Below, in pieces: positions 45,659-57,960 of a DNA stretch of 64,000 bases. This stretch comes from Amylostereum areolatum (taxonomy: Eukaryota > Basidiomycota > Agaricomycetes > Russulales > Stereaceae), in NCBI GenBank assembly GCA_012932865.1, contig SAXG01000013.1, positions 620,001-684,000 of the forward strand. Direction: 5' to 3'. The stretch's first letter is position 1; every line of letters begins with the position of its first letter. The position numbers were made by a program, and so were the translations under genes. The notes beneath the pieces are model-generated. The model saw nothing but the letters and a program-made list of their open reading frames with translations. It made no database searches and was not told the origin of the DNA.

Positions 45659-46459
45659 AATACTTGTTGAGTTGGATGGCGCTGTTGCTGGGCATCGATG
45701 TCATCTATCTATCTGTCGTCGGAAAGGAGCGCGTACATACCTTTATGTGAGCTACTCAGGACAGTCAGTCTCGCCACAGAAGAACGTCAAACGCAAAATT
45801 TTATCGTCGATTTTCGTACGAGGTAGTCTTCCGACAGTTTGAAGTCCTGACGGAGAAATGGATCCGAGATGTGTGAAAGTCGACCGAGCTTGAAATGCGC
45901 AGGCAGCGCCTTGCTAGACCTCCAGGGGGACAAAATGCACAAGGCAAGGAGAGTGGGAGAAGGCAGCCGACATGTTTAGAACAATGGACGTATAACGCAA
46001 GCAGAAATCTGAGGATGGCTTGTGCCATTGATGGTGGCGTACACCACCAGCAGATCCTTCAGCTTCATTCCGATATCATGCCCCTGAGTGTGATGCTAGC
46101 GTGACACCGGATGGAATCCAAAAATGTCATGCTGATATCAGACTCAACGGGCTCCCTTGGGTCGGAAGCTGAGTTCCTTCGGATTCAATCCAATTATCTT
46201 ACTAAGCTCGTCAAGGAGCAATCGGCGGGATGCTGGCTCAAATCATGCTTATCGCAATCTTATCATCCCAATGTGGAAGCAAACAAAGCATCGTAATATA
46301 TATATCACTAGCATAGACCCGTGCATTGCACTCATTCAAGTAGCAAGGCTGTGGTGATTGTATTCAAATAAGCAACAAATAAGCATAACTAAGTACTAAG
46401 CATGAAGTGTAGAAGATTCAACTCGCAGTCCGATAGTAGGGAAACTGTAGCCGGGATGC

Positions 46460-47497
46460 CTACTGTACGCGGCCGACGTTAGGCAACGTCCCCTGTCCCC
46501 GGGGGTCGGTTGCGGTTGCCTAATTTGCGGGTTGTCTCCTGTCCCCGAGGCTGAGTTGCTTTCCGCTTACCCATGCTTAATTTTCGCAAAAAAAAGGTCA
46601 AAAACCCTCAAGAATACGTCACCAGCGGCACCAAGTACGAAATCGACATGAGGTTCGCTCATATTGTATTTTGTTTTCTACAAACCGCCGCAGCGCTGCC
46701 AGCCTCATGAGCTAATAGGACCCCTGAAATTCCCTATAGAGCATTCATCCCAGGGTGACCTGTTTTCGGTGGTGCGCTGGGACAGAATTTGGGCCATTTT
46801 CGGTGATTTACATGATAGATTTTTTCAAGTCAGCCGTTTTCAGTGGTTCTTAGACTATACATATCTAAAAATAGTCTAATTTCCCACGCCTTCGGCGTCG
46901 AGGTTTCCAGAGCAGAACTCTCATTTTATGCACAAGCTTGCTATAACATGCCTAGTTTGCTTCCATAGACCCATGGGAAGCAAAATATGCAAAATACTTG
47001 TGATTGGAACTGACAGATCCTCGGCGTGTTCAGATGCTTACCATTTTCGGTGGTGAAGATGGGACTTCGGACGGGCGGGTTCCTTTTCAGTGGTTCTTAG
47101 CTCCAACATGTCGGCCCTACGGGGCCCATTTTCGGTGGAGAGTACCATACATAGGTTCCCATAAGGCCCAAATTTTCGGTGGTCCGAGATGAATCATTTA
47201 TAGGGAATTTCAGGGGTCCTGAGCTAATCAGCACTCAGTGACAAATAAGGTGGTCAGTGTGCACAAAACCTTGTATTCATATACAGATTCGTGTACAGTG
47301 TAATGGGCCAAAGCGTGAGGATGATCACTCGACGCTACATAGGACAGCTTTGGCCCTTTGGGAGAGCTCACTCACAAGAGGTTGCGTTGCCTAAAGTGGA
47401 TGTCCCCCGTCCCCGAGGCCGGGTTGCCCTCCTCTACCCGCTCCCACGGTCATGTGACACCGGTTGCGAGTTGCCAAACTACAGCCGCCTACAGTAG
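46460..47497. repeat. Inverted arms flanking the 46.7-kb MITE
   Basis: CTACTGTACGCGGCCGACGT at 46460 pairs with the reverse of the sequence ending CCGCCTACAGTAG at 47497, about 22 of 28 positions matching. Nearby words (gttgcctaa, ccccgaggc) also recur on both sides. They may be ends of an older element into which the MITE jumped. Confidence 0.45.
46717..47220. mobile_element. MITE with perfect 22-bp inverted ends and 8-bp target duplication
   Basis: 504 bp, ends AGGACCCCTGAAATTCCCTA and the exact reverse complement. gagctaat flanks both sides (46709-46716 and 47221-47228). An 8-bp duplication fits a hAT-like transposase. Inside are seven same-strand copies of TTTTCRGTGRW (starts 46763, 46797, 46837, 47044, 47084, 47129, 47173). 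Confidence 0.88.
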
Positions 47498-49829
47498 AGG
47501 GGTTTGTGACGGTCCCAAATGCTCTCGCTCGTGTCGGGCTCTCTTGGCAATCTGCCATTTCGATAGCAGAGTGGGTTGTTCTGTTCCTTGAGGGTTCAGA
47601 GCTGGAGTCCTTGGGGGCGTAGGAAGCAAGTCGCCGAGGGCCGAGTAGGCCTGCGAATATGCAATGTCGATGAGGACATATCACCTGTGATATGGATAAC
47701 AAAAGGATCAGTAAAGCCTTTACTATCACATTGATTGATACTGTATGCACGTACCATCTATGAAAGCTCCGTTCGAGGCTTGCTGGTTGGTTGGGTTCTT
47801 GCATTATCGTGTCACCTGTCGTTGATTCGGACGTGGACGACACAATACAATGCTGTTGCGGACCTTCAGGATCCTGAGGATGTCGTTGTGCTCGCACTCA
47901 AGACCGGCGGTGGCCAATGGCGTCAGCCGAGGAAAGCTGTAGACAACAATATAGTAAGCAAGGACATTGATCAGTTTGTTAAGGTCAGTCATACCTGGAC
48001 GGCCGTGTTCTCGTTCGCTTGCGAGGAGGTTGAATGGGCACTGTTTCTGGGGGCTGCATCTTGGACGGAATCAGTGGACCTGCGTTCCTGCTCGGTGCAC
48101 CGTCCCAATGGCCAGCCAATGTCACCCCCAACTCGCATAGATTCTTCTGCACAAATAGTACATGTCAGTTCGTCTCGCAAGAGAGAAAGAAAATGCGCAC
48201 ATGATCCAGATGAACGCACCGAGATGCACTGGATGCAGATGACAGGGTGTGCTGTACTGTGTCGTGTCGGGTCGGGTCGTGTCGTACATCACTCGAGCTC
48301 GGGACCACCACGCCTCATCCGAGCACCGAGGAAATTTCCCGAAAAATCTCTAGATATATAAATAAATCCAATCAGGGGGGGTGGGAGCGACGCGGTCATC
48401 GTGACCGAAGCGACAAAACACGTCCATGTTGCTGCACAAACATTGCTTTGGAGGAAAATTGATTTGAATTTGTTTTCTGATATACAAAGTAAAAGGTATA
48501 AGTAGGGCTGTGCCATGGAGGCTACTTTGACGCTAACGGCGGTGCGTAGAGGTGCCATAGAGAGTGGGAAGGTATGACGGTGGCCAAGTACGTGGTGGAG
48601 GTCAAGACGAAGAGCGACGCGGCGACCCGGCCGACGCGCAAGCCTAGGATGACGCAAGCAGCCACGTGCATTTGTCAACGCGACTTGTCACGCGTCGCGT
48701 TACGATGACGTGGCTGTTGTCCCACAACCAATCAGAAAGCTCACTTGTCTCGCGGTTTGTGTCGTGACGTGACGCAGCGCTCCACCGCGTCTCTCTTTGT
48801 ATTAAAGGATTCCGAGAACTACCATACAAAGTACATGGGGGGTGTTACAGGATGTCTACGGGTCCAAAAGGAGGAATGAAAAATGAATTAGAGTGTGTTA
48901 CCTGGCATGCCAGCAAAACGGGATTGAGATAACCTAGCAAGTGCCAGCGAGCAAAAACCAGAGACCCAGGGGGACCGAGAGCGAGGAGCGAGACGACAAC
49001 CACAGGCCAAGACTGCAAGCAAAGACCGAGACCGCGAGTAGAGACCAAGAACACGAGGAAAGACCGAGAGCAAAGCCCATAAGTGCGAAAGAGCCCTCGG
49101 CAACAAGAGATCCCCAGGGGTACTAGTAGGGCCTATGCATGAGTGGCGTGGTGAGACAGACGAGCAGGAAGTGAGAGATACTAACACGCACCCAGGCTGT
49201 TGTCTCAATGCTACTCATGCTCATGAGAGAGCGGGCTGGAGACCTCGACATTGATGTGAGCGAAGGGGAAAGGGTGGGGTGGTCAAAGCCCACTCTTTGA
49301 GGAGATTCCGATATGTGATTCCGGTCTCGAAATCAGCTATACCGGGGTCTCCAGTGGTAGATGAGATGCTGTGGCCAGGTGGAGGGAGTTGACGTTGAGC
49401 GGTGGAGGTGGTGAGAGGAAACAAGAACGACACCGCGCGACGACGAAAATTGACATTGCTTACATAATCGACTTCAGACTCATCGCGCGGGGACTCCGTT
49501 CTTTCCACTTCTTACAAATGCCAGTGAAATGGGCTTGAAACCGACGGACCAGCTTGTGCTCACGCTGACTTTGGCGTGGAATTGGCTTACACTGACGGAA
49601 AAGCGGGATGGAACTCGAATCAGGGGTTTAGATTCAAGCTGACGTGAAGCCAGCGTGAACCTCCGGTCACGCCATTCGACTCACCCCAACTGGCCATCAT
49701 AGATTGATGCTGAGGCAACTGCTGGTGGTGTAGCTGCGTTGGACAACCGGTCCGGGAGGTTTAGTCATTCCGTGTTTGTGGTCTCCGACGACTCTCCGCT
49801 CTTGACTCTTGACTCTAATCCTCCACGCC

Positions 49830-50309
49830 ATGGTCTGTAGGAAATGCGAGAAGGTGCGTCTATACCGTTGTCGCGTGCTCGTTGGAACTAAATTATGCTT
49901 TGGGGTGCGCAGAAACTCTCTAAAGTTGCAGCACCAGACCCCTTCACGTCCACCTCATCCAGTATCAAGGATGGCTCACGCAAGATCGGTGAGAACAAAC
50001 TCCTGAGTCGCCCCGGAGGATCGTCAGGCTCGAAAAACAGGTTTTCGGTGCGTAACCAGCGTTCCTCCCCTTGAGTTCATCCATGATTTACATTCTCCTT
50101 AGCCCTATTCTGCGAAGTGTAAAGACTGTAAGCAGACGGTAACGCAGAATCGAGCCAAGTACTGTCATGGTGCGTCCCCCCTCCATTTCACCATCATCTC
50201 TCTGACCGACCTCTTTCTGTGCTCAGGATGCGCCTTTAAGAAAGGGCTATGTTCTATATGCGGCAAACAAATATTGGACACGTCGGGCTATTCCATGGTG
50301 AACAAATAG
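49830..50309 (+). CDS. CRIPT: CRIPT homologue (cysteine-rich PDZ-binding protein family)
   Basis: A small conserved zinc-binding protein. In animals CRIPT binds PDZ domains of PSD-95; in other eukaryotes it has been linked to the minor or general spliceosome. Four exons: MVCRKCEK (49830-49853), KLSKVAAPDPF to SKNRF, PYSAKCKDCKQTVTQNRAKYCH, and GCAFKKGLCSICGKQILDTSGYSMVNK. The first intron removes an in-frame stretch that would otherwise read VRLYRCR. The spliced protein has four CxxC pairs plus the C-terminal KxILDT motif, as in the family, and the usual length of about 100 residues. Confidence 0.92.
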
Positions 50310-50673
50310 CCTTTGTCTTCGTTCTCGGTCTTGTTCACGGATTGCCTCCGGTGTTGTAGCATCAGTGTATTTTGCTTGTGTATCCTAATAGCATCATCGT
50401 CGCCATGAGACGCGCATATAGCTTATTGCATTTGACCTCAAGGTCGACCTCCTTCTTGCAGCTTGTCTTGAGCCCCTGTTCTCTTGAGCGAACACTGAAA
50501 CGATCGGCATTTGCAACCCACATATCGCAGCTAGGGAACGCATTCATGGTATATATAAGCAAGACGAGGACTAGATGTAAAAGCAAAACAACACAGCATA
50601 TACGAGAGACGGGCGATACATCGGACAGGCCACAGTAAACCAAAGAGACACAAGATTTCTATACCCGCTGCTC

Positions 50674-53600
50674 CTACACCTTCACCTTCTTCCTCTGCTC
50701 ATAGATCTCCACGTCGATCGTATCCGTGGTCAAGAACCTCCAGATATGCACCAACTTCTTCTGCCCGAACCGCCTCAAACGCCCAATAGCCTGCGTCTCG
50801 CACGCGTTGTAGATCTCCTGGCTCTGCGCGAGCAAAGGGGACAAGAATACGGCGTGGTTCGCCGACGTCAGGTTCGCACCCGATGCGCTCTCGTCCATGA
50901 CGTTCAGAAGAAGGACCCGCTCGGCGCTGTCCTGCTGGAACTTCTCCAAGTTCTTGCTCTTTTGCGCCGCGGAGCCCTTGATCTCGAGGAACTCTACACC
51001 CTGGGCCGCGAGCGCCTCGGCAACCTTCTTCATCAAGTCAGGGAACTGCACGAAGATGAGCACACGCTCTTCCTTGGGGATACGTTTTCTGTGCTCGACC
51101 GTCAGCCATGTCCTCACCCTAACGAACACCGAAGCTTACCTGACGAGCTCAACGACCTTCTCCAGCTTCTGGCCATACCGCTTTCCGCGCCCGTCGCGTT
51201 CCTCGTCGTCGACACCGAGGGTGTCGCCCTTGACGATGTTGAGCACTCTGGCAGCTGCACTGCAAGCCCCCGACGCCGCATAGACGCACTCCTCGTTGTC
51301 GGCGCAGGCCTTGACACATCCATAGCAGCCCGTGTGACCGCACGACGATAAAACCGCGATCTCATCTAGAGGCACCCTGTCCCTTCCGCACCTGGGGCAG
51401 GCCACGACTGGCGGTTCGTCGTTCTGCCTTTGAAGGTCGCGCACGACGGTGAAGTAGCGAAGGGAGCGTACGCGTCCGACCAGTTCCTTGGTCAGCCTGC
51501 GGATGTGGTGCGCCACTTCGCGAAGGTCCCAAATGCGGTCCTTGCGTTGGGCCTCCTTCATGGACGAAGTGCCCGAGCCCGAGGGCGCGGAAGACTTCAC
51601 GCCTGCCTCGTTGAAAAGCTCCAAAACAATGGCAGACCCTTCCTCGTCACCGACGCCCTCGTCTTTGGCTACCCGCACGCTCTCTCGGAAGAGCGATTCA
51701 TTGTCGGTGCGTCCAATCTCCTTTTCCATAGAGACCGCCTTTTTAAGAGTGACGATGAGCTCCTTTTTGCAGTCGTCGAGCTGCTTCGTACGTTCTTCGA
51801 CAATGATCTCGCAAGCCCTCATGGCGTTGTCCTTGCCAGAGGTGTCCAGCTCGAAGTGTGAGCAGCGCTTGAGTAGGGCCTCTTCCGCAGTGCTGAGAGA
51901 TGATAGTTAGACCTTCGCATGGACGGCACGACGACGGATACGTACTTGCTCTCCCCCATGGATTGAGCCAGGCGCTTCTCGCGATCGCTCTCGGTCTTCT
52001 TGCCCCTCTTGATAGTCATGTCCAACGCCCGCAAGTGGTGTTCCAACTCGAGGTAGATAGCGCGCTCCGCTGCAGGAAGGACGATCTTCTCAATCTTCTC
52101 GACCCAAGGGATCTCGTCAATCTCTGCGACATTCTGTAAAAAATGTACGACGTTAATGTCACATATATCACTGTTAAGATACACGACTCACCTGACGAAC
52201 AAAGCGGTCAAGGAACCCTTGGCCGATCTCATGTCGATGAGCGTGCCAGTCCAGACTGTGAGCCTCGCGGAAAGAGTGGAACTGTTCAGCGGCTGAAAAT
52301 TGCACAGTTGCACGTTAGCAAGCGTGCCGTCCTACGAACGACCATAACGACTTACCCGTCTGCTCGCGAATCCGCTTCTTGATCACAGCCGAATGTCCCT
52401 CGCCATCATCGTCCACACCGAGATGGATGTCCAAGAACTGGGCGATAGTCTTGACCGATGCGAAGTCGTGTACAGGCGGAGTGCCAGAAAGCACCCAGCG
52501 ACGGTCGGCCGACAACCGGGAGATCATGGCCAACACCTTCCCGCTAAGGTACGTGTACTCGTCTACCACGACCCGCGCGAAGTGGAACATCTCTAGTGGC
52601 GGAGCCTGCATCTCCGTCCAGTCCCGTTTCGCTGCACCTTTGAGCTTCCAGGGATCCGACGCTTCGCGAAGCTTCTTGGGCTTGGGCGGCTTCACCTCTC
52701 TTTTGCGCTTCTTGGATGCTTTGGAGGAGGCCTCAGATGCGGAGGTGGGCTCGTCGACATCCATCGCCTCATCGTCAGACTTGCTGGGCTTTGACTTGCC
52801 TTTGGACTTGGCGGGTGTAGGCTTGGGCTTTGCGCGCGACTTGCTCTTCCCCTTCGGTGCCTCGTCCTCATCGGAGTCCTCACCAGAGAAGTGGGCATCC
52901 TGGCCGTCGTCCTCGTCATCAGAATCATCAGGCTTGAAGTCGGGTGAAGCGGAACGGCTGGAAGACGCGCCAGACTTGTTCAATCGACCTTTTTTCTTCG
53001 CTGGCATGTCGTCGTCTGAGTCGTCGAGTTCGATCACAACCTTCCGGGCGGCTTTCCTTTTCGGCCGAATCTCGTCGTCGTCGTCGTCTCCATCATCCAC
53101 AGCAGAGTTGGACGAGGAAGGTTCCGGTGACGCCGATGATTGCGCCTGAGGCTTGCCCTTGTAGACTTCGCTGACAGGTCGCATCTCGACATGGCTCATG
53201 ACCTGGCGAGACATCCCGCTCGTGGGCTTGCCAACTGTCGAAGCTGCGCTAGTCTTGAACATAGACTTCGCTCCTTTGGACGCCTCGACAGGTTTTGACG
53301 TATCCTGTACACCCTTCAGGCGCTTAGAGGGACGCATCGCCTTTTCCGCCTCCTTTTCTACACAGGACGTTAGAAAAAATGTGATAGATAGGTATTAATG
53401 ACGAACCTCGCTCCCTCGCTGCAAGGATCTCCTTCATGACCGCAGACGCGCCCTCGTTCTGTAGGCGCTCGACCTGCCCAGCTAATGCCTCCAAAGCGAC
53501 GTCTAGACGAGCGTTGAAATATCTCCCATCGCTTGACGGAAGGCTGCCTCCAGCAGCGAACGCCTCGAGATTGTCCAGGTAAACAGAGCTCTTGAACAAG

Positions 53601-56600
53601 TTGGACGCCACAATGACAATGTCTGCTTGCCGCATATCCTCGATCGTGACCGGGTTGAGATTGCTGGCGGTTGTGAGGGTGACGACCTTGTACTTCGCTT
53701 TCTTTTCAATGAACTTGTTGACTTCGGACGTCCACTGCCGGGTCAAATGGGGCGGAACAGGGATGCAGGTGGCCTTCAGTCGTATCTTGCCATGGACGTG
53801 AGGCAAGCCGTTCAGCTCTTGCTCAACTGTTTTACGTGTCCAATCGATGAGACCCAATGAAATGGCGGTCTTCCCGTATCCGACCTCATCTGCGAGTACA
53901 CCGCCTCGGACTTGTACCTCCCGCTGTGCACGACCTTCTACACGCCAGCCGAGAGGCTCTAGAATGGCCTCGGAAATCTCTTCTTCGATGAAAGGAGCAG
54001 CCTGAGGATTCTCCTGAGCGATCATCCATGAGAGGGAGCGTAGCTGCTCAGGACGGAGGGGGAATTTCCTGAAACTAGGTGGTTGATCGCTTTCGGGATC
54101 GCTGCGATTGCTCTTCAAGGTGAGCTTCGATAGAATGAGCTTGGCAAGAGGCTGGAAATCGGTGTAAAGGCGCCAGGACAAGGTAGGCATCGCTGCACGG
54201 CCTTTAGACGGGAGACGAGCCACAGCACGATGGGTAAGTGATGCGACGTTGACACCGATGCGCACAGTGCCGGTACCGTCTTCGTCGACCTTGAGCTGCG
54301 TTACGAAGGGGGCTGGCCGCCGCTTCAGCCGACGCTCGTACTCGCCAGCCTCTGCACTGTCTTCGACCGCAATGACCTTGGTGTTCTCCTTGATCCACCG
54401 TACAGAAGGCGCGACCGGAGCACATCGTTGGCACCTGCAGCTGGTCGCGTGGTTCACTGTCTGCCAAGTGTTGAATGTCCCGTTCACGACTTTGATGCGT
54501 TCCGTCAACCAAGCTAGCGCTTTGAAGGTTGCGCGCTCCTCGATCGGCTGGACCTCCTTCAGGATGCCGCGTGGCCACTCTGAGCCGGCTTGCGCGTTAA
54601 GGGGAATACGAGCAACAAGTAGCGCAGTTGCGGTCTGACATGCGTCTTCGCCGGCAGAAATTGTGAAGTTATCGACGGGGACGGCAAACGTCGCATTGTG
54701 GTCGATTGTAGGCTAAGCCTTCCTTGTAAGAAAAGTATGGAAACAGCTGCTGTGAAATTACGCACCTCTATGTGTACGTTCGTCGCCCGGACATAGGTTT
54801 GTGGAATGGTGCACGAAACCTTCTGCACACCAGTCTTATCCGACTGTCGCCATGAAGGGTGTAATTTGGCCACGATCGGGCGAGCTTCGCCATAATCATA
54901 TCGACGAATACTAGTTGAGAAGACGAAAGAATCATCTTCTGGCTTGCTGCACCGACTGGGATCTAGGAGCATGAAGAGTGGAGGTTGAGACGCGTCGTCA
55001 TTGTCGGACGCCTTCTTGTGCAACGCGCCGTTGGCGGTCCCGCATTTGTCCAGGAGGGTATACGTTCCGGTAATGTTGCGATCGAAGTGTTGAACTGCAT
55101 CGTCGGGCACAGGAAATCTCCAGCTGGGAGTACACCATCTTCTCCTTGAATTGAGAGCCCTGCAGGCCAAGCTTTGCTTCCCATGAAGGTACGAGGTCGC
55201 CCACGCCCTTTATTGTGATGTCGACCGGAGTCGTCGCTGGCAGAGCGATCTCCCAATGGCCGCCGAACAAAGTGTCCTGGCAAAGAAGGCGCGCGACGGG
55301 AAGCATGAGCACTCTGCGGATCTCCGCATTTGCGGGAAGAGTATGCTCGGGCATGGCATACAAGAGCCATTCTGGACGTTCTGGGTGGAGGTGAAGCTCC
55401 AGGCGAGCCTTGTCTGACTCGTACATGGCTGACCACGTCGCCTGCCGCTTGAGCTCAACGAAGCGGACTTGAAGATCTACAGAGTCCAAAACGGCTTGTC
55501 GCCAAGCTGACCACCGTTTTGACGGGATTGAAGCTCCTGTCTGCTCTTTTAATCCATCCAGCAACTGTCCATCGATGCCGGTGAACTGCAGACGCATGGG
55601 TAGGGCGTTTTTCAGGTCGGGAGAAAAGGTGGACGGCGACAATCTAGGTTCGCTTTGCACGTCGACAGGCTCGGTATTGTGCTCGGGACGCCCACCACAC
55701 TTGACACAGGAGGAGGAACCACAGTCCAAACACCGCATGATTTGACGATCTGTGATATCCTTACGGCCTTCACAGTCGCAAAGTCGCGCGCTTTTCATTG
55801 CGTTAGTGAGAAGGATGGGAAGAGGGGTGTTCGTAGTCGATGACAAGTCGAGGGGTGCCTGATGAAGCTGGTCCTCGCCAGAGATGTGATCTTCCACAGA
55901 CTCGACAGGAATGTCAACATCCATCGCGTCCTCGTGGACCTCCTCAATATGAGCCGTGCCTTTCTTCTCCTCGTATGTTGCGGTATCGTCGCCCTTAATC
56001 AGAAGGTCCTTGCCCAAGACGAGCGCGACGAGGATGGTGGTACCGACGACAGTCGTCGACATAGCGTTACCGGCAAGGTCGGCTTCCTGATCTTCCGATT
56101 CACGGGTTAACAACAGCTCGTCGATTGGAAGACCTTGAAAATGCAGAGCTTCCAGGCCAACCATAGGACCACCGCGATTCGTGATGTAGGGAATCATGGT
56201 CGGCGTAAGGCAAGGAGTGATGCCCACACGACTGGACCCGGTGGAACGATCCACGTTCTGCGAGAGGTTCCACACTTGACTAAAGGGAGGAGGGCGTCAG
56301 AATGAACTCATAACGGGCGATGAAATGAAAGGACGGACCTCTTGTAGGAGGCGTCGACCCCAAGCTTCGCAGAGCGCAGGGTACTGATGTCCATCAAGTC
56401 CCATACACGCTCAACTTGTCCCGGCGTCCAGTCAGCCCAACCGAAGTCGAGCATCTTCACAGAGCCACCTACACGAGTTATGAGTGGCGCAATCACGAGA
56501 TCGCGGACAAATCGCACCTTCTCCCCAATTCGTCAAAGGTCTCTTAGTACCGAGTTGTTCTTCCAGTCTGGCACGTTGGTGTCGAGATTCGCAGCGACCC

Positions 56601-57748
56601 CAATCCGTCTGGCCAGTCCTCCGGTCAAGAGCGTTGTAACTCTCCTGGACAAGCTTCTCCCTGGCCTGATGAATACGAGGGTCATCCGATGGAAGGAGGA
56701 ACGCGTCCAGCGATACAGACGCATCCCGCTTCATTGCGGCCATCTTCTCCATCCACTGCTTGGGTGCCTTGGACGAGGACCGGTCGACGGCCATCATATA
56801 CCCTCGTGTGCGAGTGTGAGGGATATAATAGTGCTTCGTATCGAGACGCTGCCAGGATGCGCTGTACTTGACACTTTCGAACTTCTGAACGACACGGGCC
56901 CAGGGGGCACTACAGACGTTCTCCAGGATAACAATGGGCGGTCGATGTTTGGTAACATAACCAAGCATGCCATGGAATGTCCGCCCGGACTCGCCACCAC
57001 CGTCTAGCTCCTTCTTCTCGTTGTTGAGGTTGGAATAATCGACACATGACGTGCCAGCGATGAGGATATCGACGTTTCCTGGAACAGCAGCCTTCGAACC
57101 ATACGCGGTATGTCTGCCAAACACGCGTCAGCACGCTGCTGAGTAAGATATGACTGGAACTTACGCGTAATCGTCGCCCAACTCGCACACGTCGCGGAAG
57201 AGAAGTGGGGGATGAAAGTTGCGCTCGATATATGCCTGCTTGAACGGCACAATTTCGCACGAGAATACGTGGTCAATCTCAAATGTTACTCCCCACTTCT
57301 CCTGCATCGCGCGCGTGATCATGCGCAGAGCGAGGAGCGGTGATTCGGTACCAGAGCACATGGTGGCCACTCGTAGCTTCCTGCCCTTGACATGTTCCGC
57401 AACCTCTTTGAGATCCGGTAGACGATTCACGATGTCGGCGAAGATTTCGCTGAGTTCGGAGAGGGGTGGTAGAGAGGAATCCTCGGGGGCGATATACTTG
57501 TCCTTTTTGCCCTTCGTCTCCACATCGACCGTTACGCCCTCATCATCATCCTCCACAGCATCTTCATCCATTTCTTCGTCTGCTTCGTCGTCATCATATA
57601 CGTCGTCGTTCCCGTCCATGTCCACGTCAGAGCTGGCAGGGCCTTCTGCTGGACTCGACGCAGCGCCATCTCCCTCGTCTTCCGTGGTCGCTTTCGAGCG
57701 CGAAGGCTTCTTGAAAAATGATGTCAGCGTCCTTTGCTTGGGAGCCAT
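50674..57748 (-). CDS. DNMT5: DNMT5-type DNA methyltransferase with SNF2 ATPase and RING finger
   Basis: DNMT5 maintains CpG methylation on hemimethylated DNA in an ATP-dependent way in Cryptococcus and other fungi. Start MAPKQRTLTSFFKKP at 57748 contains a perfect PCNA-binding box, QRTLTSFF (residues 5-12). An acidic linker leads to the methyltransferase: motif I RVATMCSGTES, motif IV GTSCVDYSNLN (catalytic Cys), motif VI ILENV, motif VIII HTRTRGY, and motif X LAGNAMSTTV. The ATPase has ADEVGYGKTA as Walker A and VVDEYTYL as the DEAH position, then LSGTPPVHDF. A Ser/acidic/Lys-rich insert (about 53330-52650) and a RING finger (CPRCGRDRVPLDE to CGHTGCYGC) interrupt it before the second helicase lobe, ending LRRFGQKKLVHIW. 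No chromodomain was seen at the N-terminus, unlike Cryptococcus Dnmt5. Confidence 0.9.
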
Positions 57749-57960
57749 GGGGGAAAGGGAGGAGGGAGGAAAGAAGAGGGGGAAGGTGGAGGTAGAATGA
57801 GAGAGAATTGGTGAGCGTGTCGCGTTTGTTGATGTCACGTACGCGTCGCGTCACACGTGACCGTATTCGTGACTCACCGAGTGACGCGCCGCGGCGCTGC
57901 TTTCTCAGACGAGGTCTCCCAGCACTTCCACCGCGCTCACACAGTACAGTAACACTGGCC
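57749..57960. promoter_or_regulatory. Divergent promoter of DNMT5 and the PAP2 gene
   Basis: Only 212 bases separate the two start codons. The stretch holds several CACGT/ACGCGT words (tcacgtacgcgtcgcgtcacacgtgacc at 57835-57862), of the kind bound by MluI-box (ACGCGT) cell-cycle factors and bHLH factors (CACGTG). Binding is inference. Confidence 0.5.

Larger units (their letters stand above)
45659..49829. other. Gene-poor region, 4.2 kb, with MITEs
   Basis: Holds a MITE at 46717-47220 inside weaker inverted arms (46460-46487 and 47470-47497). A frame at 47735-48361 is open but has no recognisable features. GA-rich sequence lies at about 48960-49080, and short GTCGTGTCGG-type repeats near 48260-48285. 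No RNA gene recognised. Confidence 0.5.

Noticed and set aside
47735..48361. Plus-strand frame of 208 codons
   Set aside because: No recognisable domain, low-complexity ends (GRVGSGRVV), and no paralogue or clear splice context.
48950..49090. GA-rich repeats resembling a satellite
   Set aside because: Units are irregular and short; no period could be established by eye.
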